Numbered from the stretch's first letter, positions 7,336 to 17,851 are shown. The stretch: 64,000 nt of DNA from an uncultured Draconibacterium sp. (GCF_963677575.1 NZ_OY782038.1:2170001-2234000), one strand, 5' to 3'. The notes: generated by a model from the sequence alone, not told the origin. Made by a program: numbers and translations.

Positions 7336-7354
7336 GTCGCGCAAAACAGAGAAC

Positions 7355-8584
7355 ATGAGAGCACCAAAATCGTTTCGTTTACACATTGGAATTTTTGGCC
7401 GCAGAAATGCCGGCAAATCGAGCATTTTAAATGCACTAACACAGCAAGATGTATCAATTGTTTCGGATGTTGCCGGAACAACCACCGACCCGGTTGAAAA
7501 GCCAATGGAACTACTTCCATTAGGACCTGTTCTGTTTATCGACACCGCCGGTATCGACGATGTTGGTGCACTTGGCGAAAAACGAATTGCCAAAACACTT
7601 GCGGTATTCGACCGAACAGATTTGGGAGTGATTGTCTCGAATTTTAACGATTGGGGAGAATACGAAGCATCATTGATCGGCGAGTTCAACGAACGGAAAA
7701 TTCCTTTTGTAGTAGTGTTTAATAAGTGCGATCTGTACAAAGAAAATTTCGAGCTAATAAGTGCTTTAGATGGGAAAAAGATAAAACTTGTGCAGACTTC
7801 AGTAATCGAAAAAACAGGATTACTCGAGCTCCGGCAGTTATTGCTGAATTCTGCCCCGGCCGATTTTATTAATCGTCCAAGTATTTTGGGCGACCTTGTC
7901 GGTGCAGGAGAAGCAGCAGTTTTGGTAGTCCCCATAGATAAAGAAGCGCCAAAGGGCAGACTGATTTTGCCGCAGGTTCAAAGTATTCGCGATTTGCTCG
8001 ATAACGACGCCTTTTGTATGGTGGTAAAAGAACGCGAATTGCGCGAAGCATTATCGCGATTTAACAAGCCGCCTAAACTGGTAGTTACCGATTCGCAGGC
8101 CTTTTTAAAAGTGGCTGCCGACACCCCTCCCGAAATTCCGTTAACATCGTTTTCCATTTTATTTGCGCGCCATCAGGGCGATCTTAACGAAATGGTTCGC
8201 GGAGCCATGGCCATCGACCAACTAAAAACCGGTGATAAAATTTTGATTGCAGAAGCCTGCTCGCATCACCCCATTGGAGAAGATATCGGCACCGTAAAAA
8301 TTCCCCGCTGGCTGACTCAGTATGTTGGTGGAAAATTGCAAATAGACAGTACACGCGGGCACGATTTTCCACCTAATATCTCGGAATACAAGCTCATCAT
8401 TCATTGCGGAGCCTGCATGTGGAACCGCCGCGAAATGTTGAGCCGTATTATGAAAGCCAAACAAGCGGGAGTTCCAATCACCAACTACGGACTTACAATT
8501 GCGTATTCGCTGGGAATCTTCGAACGCGCATTGGAACCATTTCCGGCAGCACTGGACATTTACAAAAATGGAATTATGAAATAG
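7355..8584 (+). CDS. hydF: [FeFe]-hydrogenase H-cluster maturation GTPase HydF
   Basis: HydF is the scaffold GTPase on which the 2Fe subcluster is completed before transfer to apo-hydrogenase. The ATG at 7355 gives 409 residues; an upstream in-frame ATG at 7319 adds 12 residues unlike the family. Walker A is GRRNAGKSS (15-23), G3 is DTAG and G4 is NKCD. The C-terminal cluster ligands are present: C302-x-H304 (EACSHH) and C351-x-x-C354 preceded by H350 (IIHCGAC), the HydF CxH...HCxxC pattern. It lies apart from hydG and aspartase, separated by the two-component insert and the heptamer array. Its 3' end overlaps the convergent gene by 11 bases. Confidence 0.97.
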   Translation: MRAPKSFRLHIGIFGRRNAGKSSILNALTQQDVSIVSDVAGTTTDPVEKPMELLPLGPVLFIDTAGIDDVGALGEKRIAKTLAVFDRTDLGVIVSNFNDWGEYEASLIGEFNERKIPFVVVFNKCDLYKENFELISALDGKKIKLVQTSVIEKTGLLELRQLLLNSAPADFINRPSILGDLVGAGEAAVLVVPIDKEAPKGRLILPQVQSIRDLLDNDAFCMVVKERELREALSRFNKPPKLVVTDSQAFLKVAADTPPEIPLTSFSILFARHQGDLNEMVRGAMAIDQLKTGDKILIAEACSHHPIGEDIGTVKIPRWLTQYVGGKLQIDSTRGHDFPPNISEYKLIIHCGACMWNRREMLSRIMKAKQAGVPITNYGLTIAYSLGIFERALEPFPAALDIYKNGIMK

Positions 8585-9002
8585 GTTTTAACTGCTTAAA
8601 AAAGCCAAAAAACTCAATCTTGCCCATTGCATCTTTTTTGAGTAGTTTCAGGTTCCCTTTTTCAAAAGCAAACTGAAACTCAATATTATTCCTGAAATCT
8701 TTCGGATTGATTAATGTAATAAAGTTTCGGGCAATGCTCCAATTTCCTTCGGTCGTCCCCTCCAGTAGTTTTACCGGCGCATTGCCTGCCACTATAAATT
8801 CGTGATTTTCAAGAAAAGAAAACACAAACAACATTTTGTTCTTATTCAGCATATCTTCATTAAAATGTAACAGCTCCTCCCCCTCATCTACGTAATATTC
8901 AAACAAATGCCACTTGCCGGGAATCAGCTTCTTTTTACTGCCAAACACCTCCGGCGATTTTAGCCAGTCGACAAATTTTGAAAAAATCGATCCTATTTTC
9001 AT
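8574..9002 (-). CDS. lipocalin-like hypothetical protein
   Basis: 142 residues from the ATG at 9002; an in-frame start at 9038 is possible. No signal peptide or membrane segment is seen. The G-x-W near the start (IPGKWHLFEYY), alternating hydrophobic strands and a second W (GNWSIARNFITLI) suggest a single lipocalin-like beta-barrel of the kind common in small Bacteroidota proteins. That assignment is tentative and no ligand can be proposed. It is convergent with hydF with an 11-base overlap. No partner gene adjoins it. Confidence 0.6.
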   Translation of the reverse strand: MKIGSIFSKFVDWLKSPEVFGSKKKLIPGKWHLFEYYVDEGEELLHFNEDMLNKNKMLFVFSFLENHEFIVAGNAPVKLLEGTTEGNWSIARNFITLINPKDFRNNIEFQFAFEKGNLKLLKKDAMGKIEFFGFFKQLKPIS

Positions 9003-9584
9003 AACGAGCCTGTTACGTTTGATATGACCAAAACTCAATAGAAAAGTTTAATGCTTTGCTTGATTTTCATCTCCCTCCGACAGGAAAAACTCCATGTATG
9101 AACGAAATATTACCTAAAGCCTCCACAGACATTAAGTTTCGAACCACCACTCATTTTCATGGTGGTTTTCATTTCGCTAAAAAGAAAAAGGGTAGCCCAA
9201 CAGCCACCCTCACATTCATAAATGTATAATGATAAAAAATAAGGGTACAACAAGTTTAAGAATTCAAAATCGAAATGTTCATTTTTTAGTTCTCTACTTA
9301 TCAACAACTTACCGTGGATAGCGTTCCATCTTTATGGTCGATTTAAAGGAATTCTCTTCAATCCGAAAGTTCCTACCCCTGTTATTAACTTTTTCAAATT
9401 ATGGTGAAAAACGTGCTATATTTGCCACTTCTGCGGTGCTTAACTACTATTAATCAGCAAAAAGCACCAAACCTTTGTCAATCAGAAATCTTTTATTTAC
9501 TTTTGCGGCCAATTAATTTTATGCCGTTTCTATTGAAAGCGATGTTGCGGCGTAAACATTGTATAACAAATAGTTCTTTTAAAA
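9003..9584. other. intergenic region upstream of rpsO
   Basis: No convincing gene. It holds a hairpin AACCACCA/TGGTGGTT (9142-9149 with 9160-9167), a TATATTTG promoter-like octamer (9417-9424) without a good partner, an inverted repeat GGTGCTT/AAGCACC (9435-9441 with 9462-9468), and the rpsO promoter. The GGTGCTT pair could be a leader structure if the octamer is a second start. Confidence 0.5.
9474..9505 (+). promoter_or_regulatory. rpsO promoter
   Basis: TTTG (9474-9477), exactly 20 bases, then TACTTTTG (9498-9505), which matches both Bacteroidota elements perfectly. The start would be near 9512, with a leader of about 73 bases, long enough for autoregulatory structure. Confidence 0.8.
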
Positions 9585-9854
9585 ATGTATTTAACATCAG
9601 AAAAAAAACAAGAGCTTTTTGCCAAACATGGCCAATCAGCTCAAGACACTGGTAGTGCAGAAGGTCAGATTGCATTGTTCTCGTTAAGAATTAACCACTT
9701 AACAGAGCACCTGAAAAAAAACAAGAAAGACCACAGCACTCGTCGTGCATTGATTAAATTAGTAGGTAAACGTCGTAGCTTACTCGACTACCTCATCAAA
9801 AAAGATATCGAACGTTATCGTGCGATTATCAAAGAGTTGAACTTACGTAAGTAA
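9585..9854 (+). CDS. rpsO: 30S ribosomal protein S15
   Basis: 89 residues, full length for S15. It carries the typical GSAEGQIALFSLRINHLTEHL helix and the conserved HSTRRALIKLVGKRR. S15 is a primary 16S rRNA-binding protein of the small-subunit platform. The gene is followed by its own terminator at 9863 and then by pnp, the same order as in Escherichia coli. The start ATG has no Shine-Dalgarno but an A-rich upstream. Confidence 0.98.
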   Translation: MYLTSEKKQELFAKHGQSAQDTGSAEGQIALFSLRINHLTEHLKKNKKDHSTRRALIKLVGKRRSLLDYLIKKDIERYRAIIKELNLRK

Positions 9855-9862
9855 ATTATATT

Positions 9863-9897
9863 GAAAGGCAATGCATTGGTATTGCCTTTCTTTTTTT
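9863..9897 (+). terminator. intrinsic terminator between rpsO and pnp
   Basis: GAAAGGCAAT (9863-9872) pairs perfectly with ATTGCCTTTC (9881-9890), followed by seven T. Confidence 0.92.
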
Positions 9898-9974
9898 GTA
9901 AATTGCAAAACCTCACCACCCATTGTAATTAACAAAGGCCGCTTACAGGCCGCAAAAATTATTTATTAAAAATT

Positions 9975-12254
9975 ATGGTAAACGCTACAGTTAAAACAAT
10001 CGAACTTGCCGATGGCAGGACGATTACCATTGAGACCGGCAAATTGGCAAAACAAGCCGATGGTTCGGTAGTGGTTCGAATGGGTGACACCATGTTGCTG
10101 GCAACAGTTGTGTCGGCAAAAGATGCTAAAGAAGATGTAGACTTCATGCCGGTATCAGTTGATTACCGCGAAAAATTTGCCGCTGCAGGACGTTTCCCGG
10201 GAGGTTTCCTAAAAAGAGAAGCCCGTCCGAGCGATGAAGAAATTTTGGTAGCACGTCTTGTTGACCGTGCTCTCCGTCCACTTTTCCCGGAAGATTACCA
10301 CGCTGAAACCGCGGTAATGATCTCACTGATCTCATCAGGTAAAGATGAAATGCCAGACTGTCTGGCAGGATTGGCAGCATCAGCAGCAATCGCTGTTTCA
10401 GATGTTCCTTTCACTACTCCGATTTCGGAAGTTCGCGTAGCACGCGTTGATGGCGAATTCGTGATCAATCCAACTTACTCTCAATTGTCCGAGGCTGATC
10501 TTGACATTATGGTTGGTGCATCGTACGACAACATTATGATGGTTGAAGGCGAAATGAACGAAGTGTCGGAAGATGTAATGTTGGAAGCGATTAAAGTTGC
10601 ACACGACGAAATTAAAAAGCACTGTAAAGTTCAGGAAGAACTGGCTGCCGAACTGGGAGTTGTAAAACGTGAATACTGTCACGAAAACAACGACGAAGAA
10701 TTGCGTGCACAGGTAAAAGCCGATCTTTACGAAAAAGCATACAATATTGCAAAACAACAGATCACTAACAAAAGCCTTCGCATGGAGTCTTTTGCTGCTG
10801 TTGTTGACGAATATGTTGAAGCTTACCTTGAGGCAAACGCCGAAAACGAGGAACTTGATTTGGTGGCAAATGAAAAATTGATTCGCCGTTACTACCACGA
10901 CGTAGAAAAAGAAGCTATGCGCCGCATGATTCTTGACGATGCAATTCGTTTGGATGGCCGTAAAACTAACGAAATCCGTCCTATCTGGGGAGAGGTTGAT
11001 TACCTTCCCGGTGCACACGGATCATCAATTTTCACCCGTGGAGAAACTCAATCGTTAACTTCGATTACTTTGGGTACCAAAATGGACGAAAAAATTATCG
11101 ACCAGGTAACTGTTCAGGGAAAAGAGAAGTTTTTACTTCACTACAACTTCCCTCCATTCTGTGTTGGCGATCCTAAAACGCCACGTGGAACCAGCCGTCG
11201 CGAAATCGGTCACGGAAACCTGGCACACCGCGCATTGAAAAAAATGCTTCCTACAGATTCGCCTTATGTTGTTCGTATTGTTTCTGATATTTTGGAATCA
11301 AACGGATCATCATCGATGGCAACTGTTTGTGCCGGAACAATGGGATTGATGGACTGCGGATTGAAAATCAAAAAACCGGTATCGGGTATCGCAATGGGAT
11401 TGATTACCGATAAAGGTGCTTCAAAATACGCCGTTCTTTCTGACATTTTAGGTGATGAAGACCACTTGGGCGACATGGACTTTAAAGTTACCGGTACTGC
11501 CGACGGTATTACCGCTACTCAAATGGATATTAAAGTTGACGGGCTGCCATACGAAGTGCTTGCTGAAGCATTGCAACAGGCAAAAGAAGGCCGTTTACAC
11601 ATTTTGGGCGAAATGCTGAAAGTGATCCCTGAAGTTCGCGAAGACTTTAAACCAAATGTTCCACGTATCGAAACCGTTCAGATCCCTAAAGATATGATCG
11701 GTGCGGTAATCGGACCTGGTGGAAAAGTTATTCAGGCTATCCAGGAAGAAACTGAGACTGTAATCGTTATCGAAGAAGTTGACGATGCAGGTTTGGTTCA
11801 GATTTCAGGAGCAGGTTTAGAGCCAATTGAAGCTGCAAAAGCAAAAATTAAAGCAATCACTGCACTTCCTGAAGTTGGTGAAATTTACCAGGGTAAAGTA
11901 AAATCGGTAGTTTCTTTCGGAGCATTTATCGAGATTATTCCGGGGAAAGAAGGTCTGTTGCACGTATCGGAAATGGCCTGGGAGCGCGTTGAAAACGCTG
12001 AAGACTTTGCAAAAGAAGGCGAAATTGTTGAGGTGAAACTGATCGGTGTTGACGAAAAAACCGGTAAACTGAAACTTTCGCGCAAAGTATTGCTTCCAAA
12101 ACCTGAAGGTTACGTAGAACGTCCACCAAGAGAAAACCGCGGACCTCGTGGCGACAATCGCCGACGCGATGATCGCAGAGGTGGTGACAGAAGACGTGAT
12201 GACCGCAGAGGTGGCGATCGTAGAGATTTCCGTCCTCGTCGCGATAACGACTAA
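9975..12254 (+). CDS. pnp: polynucleotide phosphorylase
   Basis: 759 residues. This 3'-5' exoribonuclease uses phosphate to degrade RNA in the cytoplasm. Two RNase PH domains (about 10-230 and 325-550) are followed by a KH domain (about 560-620, [16 protein letters not shown]) and an S1 domain (about 632-705, [17 protein letters not shown]). A basic, Arg/Asp/Gly-rich tail of some 45 residues ends the protein with a tandemly repeated [10 protein letters not shown] unit. The catalytic core is normal in length; the tail is an extension compared with enterobacterial PNPase and could bind RNA or a partner. It lies 120 bases after rpsO, with a terminator on each side. Confidence 0.98.
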   Translation: MVNATVKTIELADGRTITIETGKLAKQADGSVVVRMGDTMLLATVVSAKDAKEDVDFMPVSVDYREKFAAAGRFPGGFLKREARPSDEEILVARLVDRALRPLFPEDYHAETAVMISLISSGKDEMPDCLAGLAASAAIAVSDVPFTTPISEVRVARVDGEFVINPTYSQLSEADLDIMVGASYDNIMMVEGEMNEVSEDVMLEAIKVAHDEIKKHCKVQEELAAELGVVKREYCHENNDEELRAQVKADLYEKAYNIAKQQITNKSLRMESFAAVVDEYVEAYLEANAENEELDLVANEKLIRRYYHDVEKEAMRRMILDDAIRLDGRKTNEIRPIWGEVDYLPGAHGSSIFTRGETQSLTSITLGTKMDEKIIDQVTVQGKEKFLLHYNFPPFCVGDPKTPRGTSRREIGHGNLAHRALKKMLPTDSPYVVRIVSDILESNGSSSMATVCAGTMGLMDCGLKIKKPVSGIAMGLITDKGASKYAVLSDILGDEDHLGDMDFKVTGTADGITATQMDIKVDGLPYEVLAEALQQAKEGRLHILGEMLKVIPEVREDFKPNVPRIETVQIPKDMIGAVIGPGGKVIQAIQEETETVIVIEEVDDAGLVQISGAGLEPIEAAKAKIKAITALPEVGEIYQGKVKSVVSFGAFIEIIPGKEGLLHVSEMAWERVENAEDFAKEGEIVEVKLIGVDEKTGKLKLSRKVLLPKPEGYVERPPRENRGPRGDNRRRDDRRGGDRRRDDRRGGDRRDFRPRRDND

Positions 12255-12284
12255 AAACTGAATAAATTTCAAGCAAAATAATTA

Positions 12285-12316
12285 AACGCTCCGCCTTTTG
12301 GTGGGGCGTTTTTTGT
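12285..12316 (+). terminator. intrinsic terminator after pnp
   Basis: AACGCTCCGCC (12285-12295) pairs with GGTGGGGCGTT (12300-12310) with two wobbles and continues into a T run. Confidence 0.85.
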
Positions 12317-12560
12317 TTCTCGCAGTTCGGTGGTGAAGTTTCAAAACTCTTTTTTTCATTCCTATGCTCACTGGCAAGGTTTGGGCACAGTTTGAAAGCT
12401 TCTCATTGCACGCTGGCAAGGCTGCAAGCTGTATGGAGTTAGGGACTGAGACTGAGAACTTGCAACCTGTAACCTGTAACAGATCTCTCACTCCACTTCG
12501 AGATGACAACTCTCTGAACTTCCATTTCCTTTTCTTAACTTCGTCCAAAATTTGAGAAAT
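12317..12560. other. intergenic spacer with decayed dispersed repeats
   Basis: No gene is supported. It contains tandem TGTAACC (GCAACCTGTAACCTGTAAC, about 12463-12481) and the phrase CTCACTCCACTTCGAGATGA (about 12487-12506), which resembles the short palindromic intergenic text dispersed in many Bacteroidota genomes. Confidence 0.4.
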
Positions 12561-13043
12561 ATGGGCAACTGGTCAGAAGAACTTCACAGTAAAATAGACG
12601 AACAACTAAAAGGCGGCAGAGATAAAGACCTGCGCTTTTTCCGGATCGACGAGTTTAAACGCAACATTTCGCGGGTTGATGATTTTTCCGGCAACTGCCC
12701 CGAATGCCAAAAGGCCCAGATTGATATTGCTGAAGCAGTTGATTCCATCAGTCAGGCGGTTAACCACGTTGGCAAAGAGCGTCGCAGTTACGATCGGCTG
12801 ATTACCCGCCTCTCAAAACACATGCAAAAAGAGCACGGTTTTTATGCGCCGTATTATTTCACCTACCTCATTTCTTTCTTTGGAATTATCGCAGGTTCTA
12901 TTCTTGGCTACCTGCTTATGCAGCTAAATGCCGACATTAAACTCGAACTGTTCCTTATTGGTTTTTCCATCTGTCTGTTGCCAACCTACGTCTGGGGGCA
13001 CTTAAAAGACAAAAAGCTCAGAAAAGAGAAGCGGCTGATGTAA
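12561..13043 (+). CDS. hypothetical inner-membrane protein with a CxxC motif
   Basis: 160 residues from the ATG at 12561; a TTG three codons upstream is less likely. A hydrophilic N-terminal part carries C46-P-E-C49 (SGNCPECQKAQ), which could bind a metal or form a disulfide. A possible helical stretch (about 50-85) is followed by two membrane segments (about 97-117 and 122-142) and a basic tail KDKKLRKEKRL, which suggests a cytoplasmic C-terminus. I do not recognise the family. It stands alone between the pnp terminator and the peptidase gene. Confidence 0.75.
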   Translation: MGNWSEELHSKIDEQLKGGRDKDLRFFRIDEFKRNISRVDDFSGNCPECQKAQIDIAEAVDSISQAVNHVGKERRSYDRLITRLSKHMQKEHGFYAPYYFTYLISFFGIIAGSILGYLLMQLNADIKLELFLIGFSICLLPTYVWGHLKDKKLRKEKRLM

Positions 13044-13152
13044 GTCCACTCAACAAAAACAGTGGTATGCTGTTACCTTTCCAACACTCGCATGACTGAT
13101 ATCAAGGAAATTGTAATCAAGAATTATTTATTTAGCGAAAAACAACTGCACA

Positions 13153-15282
13153 ATGAAAAACACTGTTTTATTTGTATTGGCATCAATAGTTCTGTTTGCC
13201 TGTACTGAACAACAACAAAAATTGGATTATCCTGTGACAAAAAAAGGAGACGTAAAAGACACCTATTTTGGTGTTGAAGTGGCTGACCCGTATCGTTGGC
13301 TCGAAGATGACCACTCGGACGAAACTGCCGAATGGGTGAAAGCAGAAAACAAAGTAACTTATGGCTACCTGAACCAGATTCCGTACCGCGAAGAATTAAA
13401 AGAAAGACTTTCGTCGATATGGAACTACGAAAAAGTGGGTGCGCCGTTTAAGGAAGGCGATTGGACTTATTTTTATAAAAACGACGGACTGCAAAACCAA
13501 TATGTAGTTTACCGTTTTAAAACCGGAGCAGATGAATCTACTGCCGAAGTTTTTCTCGATCCTAACACTTTTGCGGAAGACGGAACAACATCGTTAGATG
13601 TTTTGAGCTTTTCAGAGAATGGTAAAATTGCCGCTTATTCGATCTCGGAAGGTGGCAGCGACTGGAGGAAAATCATTATTATGGATACCGACTCCAAAGC
13701 ACAAATGGGCGACACTCTCATTGATGTGAAATTTACCGGTATTTCGTGGAAAGGCGACGAAGGTTTTTTCTACTCGAGCTACGACAAACCCGAAGGCAGC
13801 CAGTTGTCGGCGAAAACCGATCAGCATAAATTGTACTACCACAAACTGGGCACCGCTCAAAAAGAAGACGAGCTAATATTTGGTGGAACACCCGAAGAAA
13901 AACACCGTTACGTAGGCGGCGGAGTAACCGACGACAATCGATACCTGGTAATTACTGCCAGTATTTCTACCTCGGGCAACAAACTCTTTATAAAAGACCT
14001 TACCCAGCCGAATAGTAAATTGATTACCATAATTGGAACCGACGAAAGCGACACTTACGTGATCGACAATGTAGGCACCAAACTATACCTGGCTACCAAT
14101 TTAAATGCACCTAACCAGAGAGTTGTTACTACCGATGTAAGTAACCCAACTCCTGAAAACTGGGTGGATTTTATTCCTGAAACAGAAAACGTACTTAGCC
14201 CGTCAACCGGTTGTGGCTATTTCTTTGCCGAATACATGATCGATGCGGTGGCAAAAGTGTACCAATATGATTACGATGGTAAAATGATTCGCGAAGTGAA
14301 ATTACCCGGAGTTGGATCTGTTGGTGGTTTTGGTGCCAAAAAAAAGGATACAGAAATGTATTACACCTTCACCAACTACATTACGCCGGGTAGTATTTAT
14401 CAGTACGATTTTGAAACAGGCAAATCGGAGCTTTACCGCAAACCAGCCATTGATTTTAATCCAAACGATTTTGAAAGCAAACAGGTTTTCTACACTTCGA
14501 AAGACGGAACCAAAATTCCGATGATCATTACCTATAAAAAAGGGACTGAACTAAATGGTAAAAATCCGACGATTCTTTACGGTTACGGAGGTTTTAATAT
14601 TAGCCTTACGCCAAGTTTCTCGGTTATCAACGCTGTCTGGTTAGAGCAAGGCGGTGTTTATGCCGTTGCCAATTTGCGTGGGGGTGGCGAGTACGGTAAA
14701 AAGTGGCACGACGCCGGAACAAAAATGCAAAAGCAAAATGTATTCGACGACTTTATTGCCGCTGCGGAATACCTGATTGCTGAAAATTATACATCGAGCG
14801 ATTACCTGGCCATCCGAGGTGGATCGAACGGCGGACTATTGGTTGGAGCAGTTATAACTCAGCGCCCCGATTTGATGAAGGTGGCACTTCCGGCAGTTGG
14901 AGTAATGGATATGTTACGTTACCATACCTTTACTGCAGGGGCAGGTTGGGCTTACGATTACGGCACAGCAGAAGACAACAAAGAAATGTTCGAATATCTG
15001 AAAGGTTATTCTCCGGTTCATAACGTAAAAGCAGGCGTTGCTTATCCGGCAACATTGGTAACTACCGGCGATCACGACGACCGTGTTGTTCCGGCACATA
15101 GTTTTAAATTTGCTGCCGAATTACAAGCCAAACAGGCTGGCGACAATCCGGTTCTTATTCGCATCGAAACTGATGCAGGGCACGGAGCAGGAACTCCGGT
15201 AAGCAAAACCATTGAGCAGTATGCCGATATTTTTGGCTTCACACTTTGGAATATGGGCATTAAATCGCTGGCTGAAAATTAA
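13153..15282 (+). CDS. prolyl oligopeptidase (S9A), lipoprotein
   Basis: 709 residues. A lipoprotein signal (LASIVLFAC) puts it on the periplasmic or outer-membrane side. The N-terminal cap and seven-bladed propeller (about 30-430, beginning [14 protein letters not shown]) are followed by the alpha/beta-hydrolase catalytic domain. The triad is visible: S558 in [12 protein letters not shown]642/D643 in [12 protein letters not shown] and H677 in GHGAG. Length and order match prolyl oligopeptidases, which cleave short proline-containing peptides. The monocistronic layout, with no partner gene, suggests general peptide scavenging. Confidence 0.95.
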   Translation: MKNTVLFVLASIVLFACTEQQQKLDYPVTKKGDVKDTYFGVEVADPYRWLEDDHSDETAEWVKAENKVTYGYLNQIPYREELKERLSSIWNYEKVGAPFKEGDWTYFYKNDGLQNQYVVYRFKTGADESTAEVFLDPNTFAEDGTTSLDVLSFSENGKIAAYSISEGGSDWRKIIIMDTDSKAQMGDTLIDVKFTGISWKGDEGFFYSSYDKPEGSQLSAKTDQHKLYYHKLGTAQKEDELIFGGTPEEKHRYVGGGVTDDNRYLVITASISTSGNKLFIKDLTQPNSKLITIIGTDESDTYVIDNVGTKLYLATNLNAPNQRVVTTDVSNPTPENWVDFIPETENVLSPSTGCGYFFAEYMIDAVAKVYQYDYDGKMIREVKLPGVGSVGGFGAKKKDTEMYYTFTNYITPGSIYQYDFETGKSELYRKPAIDFNPNDFESKQVFYTSKDGTKIPMIITYKKGTELNGKNPTILYGYGGFNISLTPSFSVINAVWLEQGGVYAVANLRGGGEYGKKWHDAGTKMQKQNVFDDFIAAAEYLIAENYTSSDYLAIRGGSNGGLLVGAVITQRPDLMKVALPAVGVMDMLRYHTFTAGAGWAYDYGTAEDNKEMFEYLKGYSPVHNVKAGVAYPATLVTTGDHDDRVVPAHSFKFAAELQAKQAGDNPVLIRIETDAGHGAGTPVSKTIEQYADIFGFTLWNMGIKSLAEN

Positions 15283-15326
15283 GCAACAATTCCCTGAAAA
15301 TTTGGGATAAAAAATACTACTTTTGG

Positions 15327-15361
15327 ATTCCTGGTAGCACGATTTGTTACCGGGAATTTTT
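15327..15361 (+). terminator. terminator between the peptidase and the nucleoside kinase
   Basis: ATTCCTGGTA (15327-15336) pairs with TACCGGGAAT (15348-15357), one wobble, followed by T. A promoter-like TACTTTTG at 15318-15325 overlaps its left side, so the hairpin might instead sit in the leader of the next gene. Confidence 0.65.
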
Positions 15362-15374
15362 ATGTTGAAGAACG

Positions 15375-16004
15375 ATGCAATTTCTGGTGATTGAGGGAAA
15401 TATTGGAGCCGGCAAATCAACACTTTCGCGAATGATTGCCGAAGATTACAACGCCAAACTGGTGTTGGAACAATTTGCAGATAATCCCTTTTTGCCGAAG
15501 TTTTACAAAGACAAGGAACGTTATTCTTTTCCACTGGAACTTTCGTTTTTGGCCGACCGTTACAACCAGATAAAAAACGAAGTGCTCAACCTCGATCTTT
15601 TTCATCCGTTTATGGTGGCCGACTACTATTTTGCCAAAACAGCAATTTTTGCCGAAAACACCCTGAAAAAAGACGAGTATCATCTGTTTCGCCAGATTTT
15701 CAATATAATTTTTGAATCGATGCCCAAACCTGATTTGTATGTTTATCTCCATTCTGATGTCAACCGGCTGATGAAAAATATAAAAATGCGCGGGCGCGAT
15801 TATGAACAAAATATGGATCCTGTTTATCTGGATAAAATCAGTGGCGGATACTTTAACTTTTTTAAACAAATTTCCTCCTTCCCTATCCTGATTATAGATA
15901 TTAACGGCATTGATTTTGTAAAGAATCCCAACCATTATCAACAATTGAAATCGGCCATTTTTGATAGTGATTTTAAATTAGGAATAAACCGTATGATATT
16001 GTGA
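15375..16004 (+). CDS. deoxynucleoside kinase
   Basis: 209 residues. The P-loop GNIGAGKST (8-16) opens the protein, and the dNK family marks follow: an E-Q-F after the first strand, ADRYNQI (the DR-Y motif) and a lid with RGRDYEQN. These enzymes phosphorylate deoxyadenosine, deoxyguanosine or related nucleosides for salvage in the cytoplasm. Substrate preference cannot be read from the sequence. Length matches bacterial dAK/dGK proteins. It is a single gene. Confidence 0.93.
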   Translation: MQFLVIEGNIGAGKSTLSRMIAEDYNAKLVLEQFADNPFLPKFYKDKERYSFPLELSFLADRYNQIKNEVLNLDLFHPFMVADYYFAKTAIFAENTLKKDEYHLFRQIFNIIFESMPKPDLYVYLHSDVNRLMKNIKMRGRDYEQNMDPVYLDKISGGYFNFFKQISSFPILIIDINGIDFVKNPNHYQQLKSAIFDSDFKLGINRMIL

Positions 16005-16045
16005 TAAAAACATGAGGCACAGCTTTTAAATAATGAAAAGCTTTT

Positions 16046-16053
16046 TACTTTTG
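16046..16053 (+). promoter_or_regulatory. -7 element upstream of the OmpA/TPR lipoprotein
   Basis: TACTTTTG is a perfect TAnnTTTG. No clear TTG lies 19-21 bases upstream. It would give a leader of about 30-40 bases. Confidence 0.45.
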
Positions 16054-16090
16054 TCTGCTCGAATGTGAATGTTTAATTTTAGTATAAATA

Positions 16091-17851
16091 ATGTCTGTTA
16101 TGAGAAGAATCAACTTTAAACCTATCGCCCTTTTCATTGGTGTTGCGGTTTTATTGTCTGGATGTTCCGGACTGAACAAAATGAAAAAGAATGCCGATCA
16201 AATCAACTTCAAAGTTACCCCAGAGGTGCTTGAGGCACATGCCAGCGAAGTTGCAGTTGCGATCGACACCAGATTCCCCGCCAAATACTTCAATAAAAAA
16301 GTTACATTAACTGCTACACCAGTGCTAAAGTACGATGGTGGCGAAACGGCGTATAATCCGGTTTCTGTTCAGGGTGAAAGCGTTGAAGCTAACAACAAAG
16401 TAATTAGCTACAACGGTGGTAGTGTAAATTACAAAGATGCTCTTGCATACGATAAAGCTATGGCAAAATCAGAGCTTTACGTAAATATTAAAGCTTCGCA
16501 GGGTGGAAAATCGGTTGATTTCGAGCCAATAAAAGTTGCAGACGGTGTTATTGCTACCAGCGAAAAAGTGATTATGATCCCTAAAGCAATTTTAGGTGTT
16601 GAGCGCGAAGCTAATAACAGCGGGAAATACGATCCCAACATTGATGCTTTTCAGCGTATCGTTCCTGACGAAATTACTGCTGACATCAAATACCTGATTA
16701 ATCGTTCGAATATTCGCAGAGACGAAACTTCAAAAAGTGAAGTAGTTGCCTTGGAAGATTATACTAAAAAAGCAAACGAAGACGAAAGAATCGATCTTAA
16801 AGATGTTGAGGTATCAGCTTATGCATCACCTGATGGAGAGATCGATCTGAATATTGATCTTGCGGCAAAACGTAAAGAAACATCTTCGGCCTTTTTGGCA
16901 AAAAAATTAAAAGAAGCAGGGATTGATGTTAAGTTGAAAACAAAATACACACCTGAAGACTGGGACGGTTTTAAAGCATTATTGGAGCAGTCGAACATTA
17001 AAGACAAAGAACTGATCCTGCGCGTACTTTCTATGTACAACGATCCTGAGGTTCGCGAGCGTGAGATTCGTAATTTGAGTGAAACATTTACTTCCGTTGC
17101 CGATGAAATTCTTCCTGAACTGCGTCGTGCAAAAATGACTACCAGCGTTGATTTGATTGGTAAAACCGATGAAGAATTAAAAACTGCTGCCAAAGCTGAT
17201 CCTGCTTCATTAAATCCTGCAGAATTACTTTACTCTGCCACTTTGTTCGAAGATGTTAACGACCAGCTTTCAATTTACAACTCGTTTATGGACGTTTACC
17301 CGAATGACTGGAGAGGACCAAACAACGCAGGTTACGTTATGGTTCAGCAGTACAAATATGCCGATGCGAAACCATTGTTCGAGAAAGCTGAGAAACTGGC
17401 TAACAACGAGCCGATAGTAAAAAACAACGTTGGTGCGGTTACTTTAACCGAAGGCGATGTTGACGGTGCTGAAGCTTTATTTGGAGCTGCTGCCGGTGCC
17501 GGCGACGCTGTAAACTACAACATGGGTATTGTAAGCATTAAAAAAGCGGAGTACGACAGAGCTGTTCAGTACTTCAACAGGTTTGCTGATGTAAACTCAG
17601 GTTTGGCAAAATTACTGGCCGGTAACAATAATGGCGCTGTTAAAGATCTTGATGCTTGTACAATTGAAGGTTGCTACATGACAGAGTATTTCAAAGCAGT
17701 AATTGGTGCTCGCACTGCCAAAGAAGGTTTATTGTTCGACAGCCTGAAAGCTGCCGTTGACATGAACGCTGACTTGAAAAAAGTAGCCAAAACAGATATG
17801 GAATTCGCAAAATATTTCGACAATGCTAAATTCAAAGCAATTGTTGACTAA
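16091..17851 (+). CDS. outer-membrane lipoprotein with OmpA-like and TPR regions
   Basis: 586 residues; an alternative ATG at 16100 would give the usual MRRINF start. The lipobox is LLSGC. The middle (about 205-285) resembles an OmpA/MotB peptidoglycan-binding domain: EVSAYASPDGEIDLNIDLAAKR has the conserved D-G and N-x-x-L-A-x-x-R elements. The C-terminal third (about 375-560) is a run of TPR-like helix pairs, as in YMDVYPNDWRGPNNAGYV-type repeats. Such proteins link the outer membrane to peptidoglycan or serve secretion machines; a PorE-like role is possible but the domain order differs. Codon use looks biased (many GCT, GAA, AAA), which would fit abundant expression. Confidence 0.8.
   Translation: MSVMRRINFKPIALFIGVAVLLSGCSGLNKMKKNADQINFKVTPEVLEAHASEVAVAIDTRFPAKYFNKKVTLTATPVLKYDGGETAYNPVSVQGESVEANNKVISYNGGSVNYKDALAYDKAMAKSELYVNIKASQGGKSVDFEPIKVADGVIATSEKVIMIPKAILGVEREANNSGKYDPNIDAFQRIVPDEITADIKYLINRSNIRRDETSKSEVVALEDYTKKANEDERIDLKDVEVSAYASPDGEIDLNIDLAAKRKETSSAFLAKKLKEAGIDVKLKTKYTPEDWDGFKALLEQSNIKDKELILRVLSMYNDPEVREREIRNLSETFTSVADEILPELRRAKMTTSVDLIGKTDEELKTAAKADPASLNPAELLYSATLFEDVNDQLSIYNSFMDVYPNDWRGPNNAGYVMVQQYKYADAKPLFEKAEKLANNEPIVKNNVGAVTLTEGDVDGAEALFGAAAGAGDAVNYNMGIVSIKKAEYDRAVQYFNRFADVNSGLAKLLAGNNNGAVKDLDACTIEGCYMTEYFKAVIGARTAKEGLLFDSLKAAVDMNADLKKVAKTDMEFAKYFDNAKFKAIVD

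Noticed and set aside
7333..7935. 200-codon minus-strand frame inside hydF
   Set aside because: Shadow of the hydF coding pattern, with no recognisable domain.
9110..9307. 65-codon minus-strand frame
   Set aside because: Overlaps hairpins in a spacer, has no domain and no promoter; treated as non-coding.
10398..11018. 206-codon minus-strand frame inside pnp
   Set aside because: Antisense shadow of a highly conserved gene; composition is typical of a mirror frame (Phe, Val, Asn-rich).
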